This document shows, piece by piece, positions 62,579 to 64,000 of a stretch of 64,000 nucleotides of DNA. Below the pieces are notes generated by a model. The model was given only the letters and a program-made list of their open reading frames with translations. It had not been told where the DNA came from and did no database searches. The stretch's first letter is position 1, and each line of letters begins with the position of its first letter. A program made the position numbers and the translations under genes. This stretch comes from Thermococcus sp. SY098 (lineage in GTDB: Archaea; Methanobacteriota_B; Thermococci; Thermococcales; Thermococcaceae), in the NCBI RefSeq assembly GCF_035621495.1, contig NZ_CP141821.1, forward strand, positions 462,760 through 526,759. Reading direction: 5' to 3'.

Positions 62579-63493
62579 ATGGAATTCAGAAAAATTCAGT
62601 TTACTGGTAGGAGCTCCTATATAATCTCCCTTCCAAAAAAATGGATTAAGGAAAATAATTTAAAACAAGGGGATGTTGTGCCGCTGGTCATTAATCCGGA
62701 TGGCTCAATAACGATCCTTCCAAAAGAACCTAAAGAAATTAGCGAAAAGAAAGAGTTAATGATTTCAGAGGAATATTCACCAGACATGGCCATCAGGCTT
62801 ATTATCTCGGCGTACATCCAGGGCTATGATGTTCTTGAGATTAAATTCACAAAGGAGTTGCCCCATTACAAAGTCAAAATTAGAAAAGTGATTCAAAGCC
62901 TGCCGGGAGTGGAGATAATACTTGATGAACCCACAAGGATAGTCGGTAAAAGCCTGCTTGCTGATGAGGAAATAAACCTTAGGGAGATTTTAGAAAGAAT
63001 AAACTCAATAATAGTTTCCATGCTTGAGGATCTATACTTCATGAAAAAATCTCAGACGAAGGAACTAATTAGAGACATCAACGACCTCGAAAACGAGCTT
63101 GATAGATTTTATTTCCTTACAATTAGGGCTGTCAACAAAATACTTTCTAAGAGGAGTTTAATCGAAGAAAGTGGAATCGTCAGGAGAAGCTTTGATCTAA
63201 TTGGAATCTTGTTCATAGTTCGCAACATTGAAAGAATTGGGGATCACATCATCAGGGTTGCCGAAAACTTTGACGATGACATTGAGGTTGAATATATAAG
63301 GAAGATGTACACAGAAATGCTCAGCCAAATAACCAAGAGAGATTTAAAGAAAATAGATACCCTTATGCTTGCTTTGAAAGAAAAAATCAGACAGATAGAC
63401 TACAAAAAGTCCATCGCGATGGACAGCTATCGCAGAATTCTCGAATATTTGGAAAACATAGGTGAAACGATAATTAACATGGCACTAAGCTAA
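62579..63493 (+). CDS. PhoU-like phosphate uptake regulator with AbrB domain
   Basis: A 304-residue protein. The N-terminal 50 residues are an AbrB/SpoVT DNA-binding fold: QFTGRSSYIISLPKKWIKEN, then LKQGDVVPLVINPDGSITIL. The rest (about 120-304) is a helical PhoU domain, with DLENELDRFYFLTIRAVNKI and NIERIGDHIIRVAENF carrying the metal-binding glutamate/aspartate pattern. Such fusions are thought to control phosphate uptake genes. GAGGTGG precedes ATG 62579. The PiT transporter at 25665 is a plausible target. Confidence 0.9.
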   Translation: MEFRKIQFTGRSSYIISLPKKWIKENNLKQGDVVPLVINPDGSITILPKEPKEISEKKELMISEEYSPDMAIRLIISAYIQGYDVLEIKFTKELPHYKVKIRKVIQSLPGVEIILDEPTRIVGKSLLADEEINLREILERINSIIVSMLEDLYFMKKSQTKELIRDINDLENELDRFYFLTIRAVNKILSKRSLIEESGIVRRSFDLIGILFIVRNIERIGDHIIRVAENFDDDIEVEYIRKMYTEMLSQITKRDLKKIDTLMLALKEKIRQIDYKKSIAMDSYRRILEYLENIGETIINMALS

Positions 63494-63555
63494 TCGTCTT
63501 CTCGCTTCCACAACTTTTTTAACATTCTCAAATTCATTAAATAAAGGTGGTCTCA

Positions 63556-64000
63556 ATGGTCGCGATTATCGTTCATGGAGGAGCTGGGACTATCAAGAAT
63601 GAGGAAAAAATACCAAAAGCCATTAAAGGCGTAAGGGAGGCTGTTTTAGCAGGATGGAAAGAACTTAAGAGAGGCTCCGCATTGGACGCTGTAGAAGAGG
63701 CGGTTAAAGCTTTGGAAGACAATCCTGTTTTTAACGCTGGGACAGGGAGTGTGCTAACTTTAGATGGTAGAATTGAAATGGACGCTGCCATTATGAGGGG
63801 CAAAACTCTTGAAGCAGGAGCCGTTGCCAGCATATGGGGCGTTAAAAATCCAATAAGCGTCGCAAGGAAAGTCATGGAGAAAACTGATCATGTTCTTTTA
63901 GTGGGAGAGGGAGCACTTAAATTTGCCCGTATAATGGGTTTTGATGAGTATGATCCAATAACCGAAGAGAGAAGGGAACAATGGAAAAAGCTCAGAGAAA
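63556..64000 (+). CDS. Plant-type L-asparaginase/isoaspartyl peptidase, cut by window edge
   Basis: The first 148 residues of an Ntn-hydrolase asparaginase. IIVHGGAGTI (about residues 4-13) and DNPVFNAGTGSVLTLDGRIE (about 55-74), then MDAAIMRGKTLEAGAVA, are the family signatures. The autocleavage site (Gly-Thr) lies beyond the window, so activity cannot be judged. GGTGG precedes ATG 63556. The complete enzyme is usually about 300 residues. Confidence 0.92.
   Translation, partial: MVAIIVHGGAGTIKNEEKIPKAIKGVREAVLAGWKELKRGSALDAVEEAVKALEDNPVFNAGTGSVLTLDGRIEMDAAIMRGKTLEAGAVASIWGVKNPISVARKVMEKTDHVLLVGEGALKFARIMGFDEYDPITEERREQWKKLRE

Overview
The window comes from a hyperthermophilic archaeon of the order Thermococcales, most likely an AT-rich Thermococcus species. 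Reasons: the archaeal 16S-tRNA(Ala)-23S operon is very GC-rich while the protein genes are AT-rich; genes carry GGTG/GGAGG ribosome binding sites and TATA promoters; and there is a full archaeal information-processing set (aRF1, RfcS/RfcL, HerA-Mre11-Rad50-NurA, GAN nuclease, RadB, LonB, archaeosine TGT, class I LysRS, EndA, FAU-1).

Layout. 1-2.5 kb: aRF1 (cut by the left edge), a BofA-like and a HEAT-like protein, a C/D guide RNA and a MazG protein. 2.6-8.6 kb: an AT-rich surface-structure island with two class III signal peptide (pilin-like) proteins, two large GT-C-like membrane proteins and a divergent HTH regulator behind a perfect 12-bp palindrome. 8.6-11.4 kb: a site-2 protease and both subunits of phosphomevalonate dehydratase. 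11.5-16.6 kb: initiator tRNA-Met, a free-standing LAGLIDADG endonuclease, then rpS15-GAN-Pcc1-rpS3Ae and a SPOUT methylase. 16.6-24.5 kb: regulators, a second MazG protein, an SDH-type protease, a JAMM protein, RidA, a DUF2666-like protein and LonB. 24.5-28.4 kb: glycosyltransferase, PiT phosphate transporter, TGT. 28.4-35.5 kb: the herA-mre11-rad50-nurA end-resection operon. 35.6-36.7 kb: RimI and EndA. 36.7-38.8 kb: an AT-rich zone with two gene remnants and two secreted unknown proteins, one with a frameshifted signal peptide. 38.9-43.2 kb: Kbl, a frameshifted DUF457-type hydrolase, and the clamp loader. 43.2-52.1 kb: Trm5b, DUF835, MoaA, FAU-1, RadB, UPF0173, ASCH, DUF1614, Prs. 52.1-57.3 kb: the rRNA operon. 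57.4-64 kb: HAD phosphatase, DUF366, polyprenol kinase-like protein, LysRS, lone IorB, PhoU-like regulator, and a plant-type asparaginase cut by the right edge.

Reading the gaps between genes revealed four C/D-box guide RNAs, none overlapping a protein gene in bulk. Each has at least one guide of 10-12 bases complementary to the 23S rRNA encoded in this same window. Two of them converge on one 50-nt stretch of 23S. Other points worth attention are the pilin/glycosyltransferase island, the decaying secreted-protein zone, a CTATATAG motif shared by the phosphate transporter and PhoU-like promoters, and a short upstream ORF before the PhoU-like gene.

Start codons were moved from the longest open frame wherever a GGTG/GGAGG site 4-8 nt upstream pointed to an internal start. 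No database search was possible: family names rest on recognised motifs and remembered family sequences.
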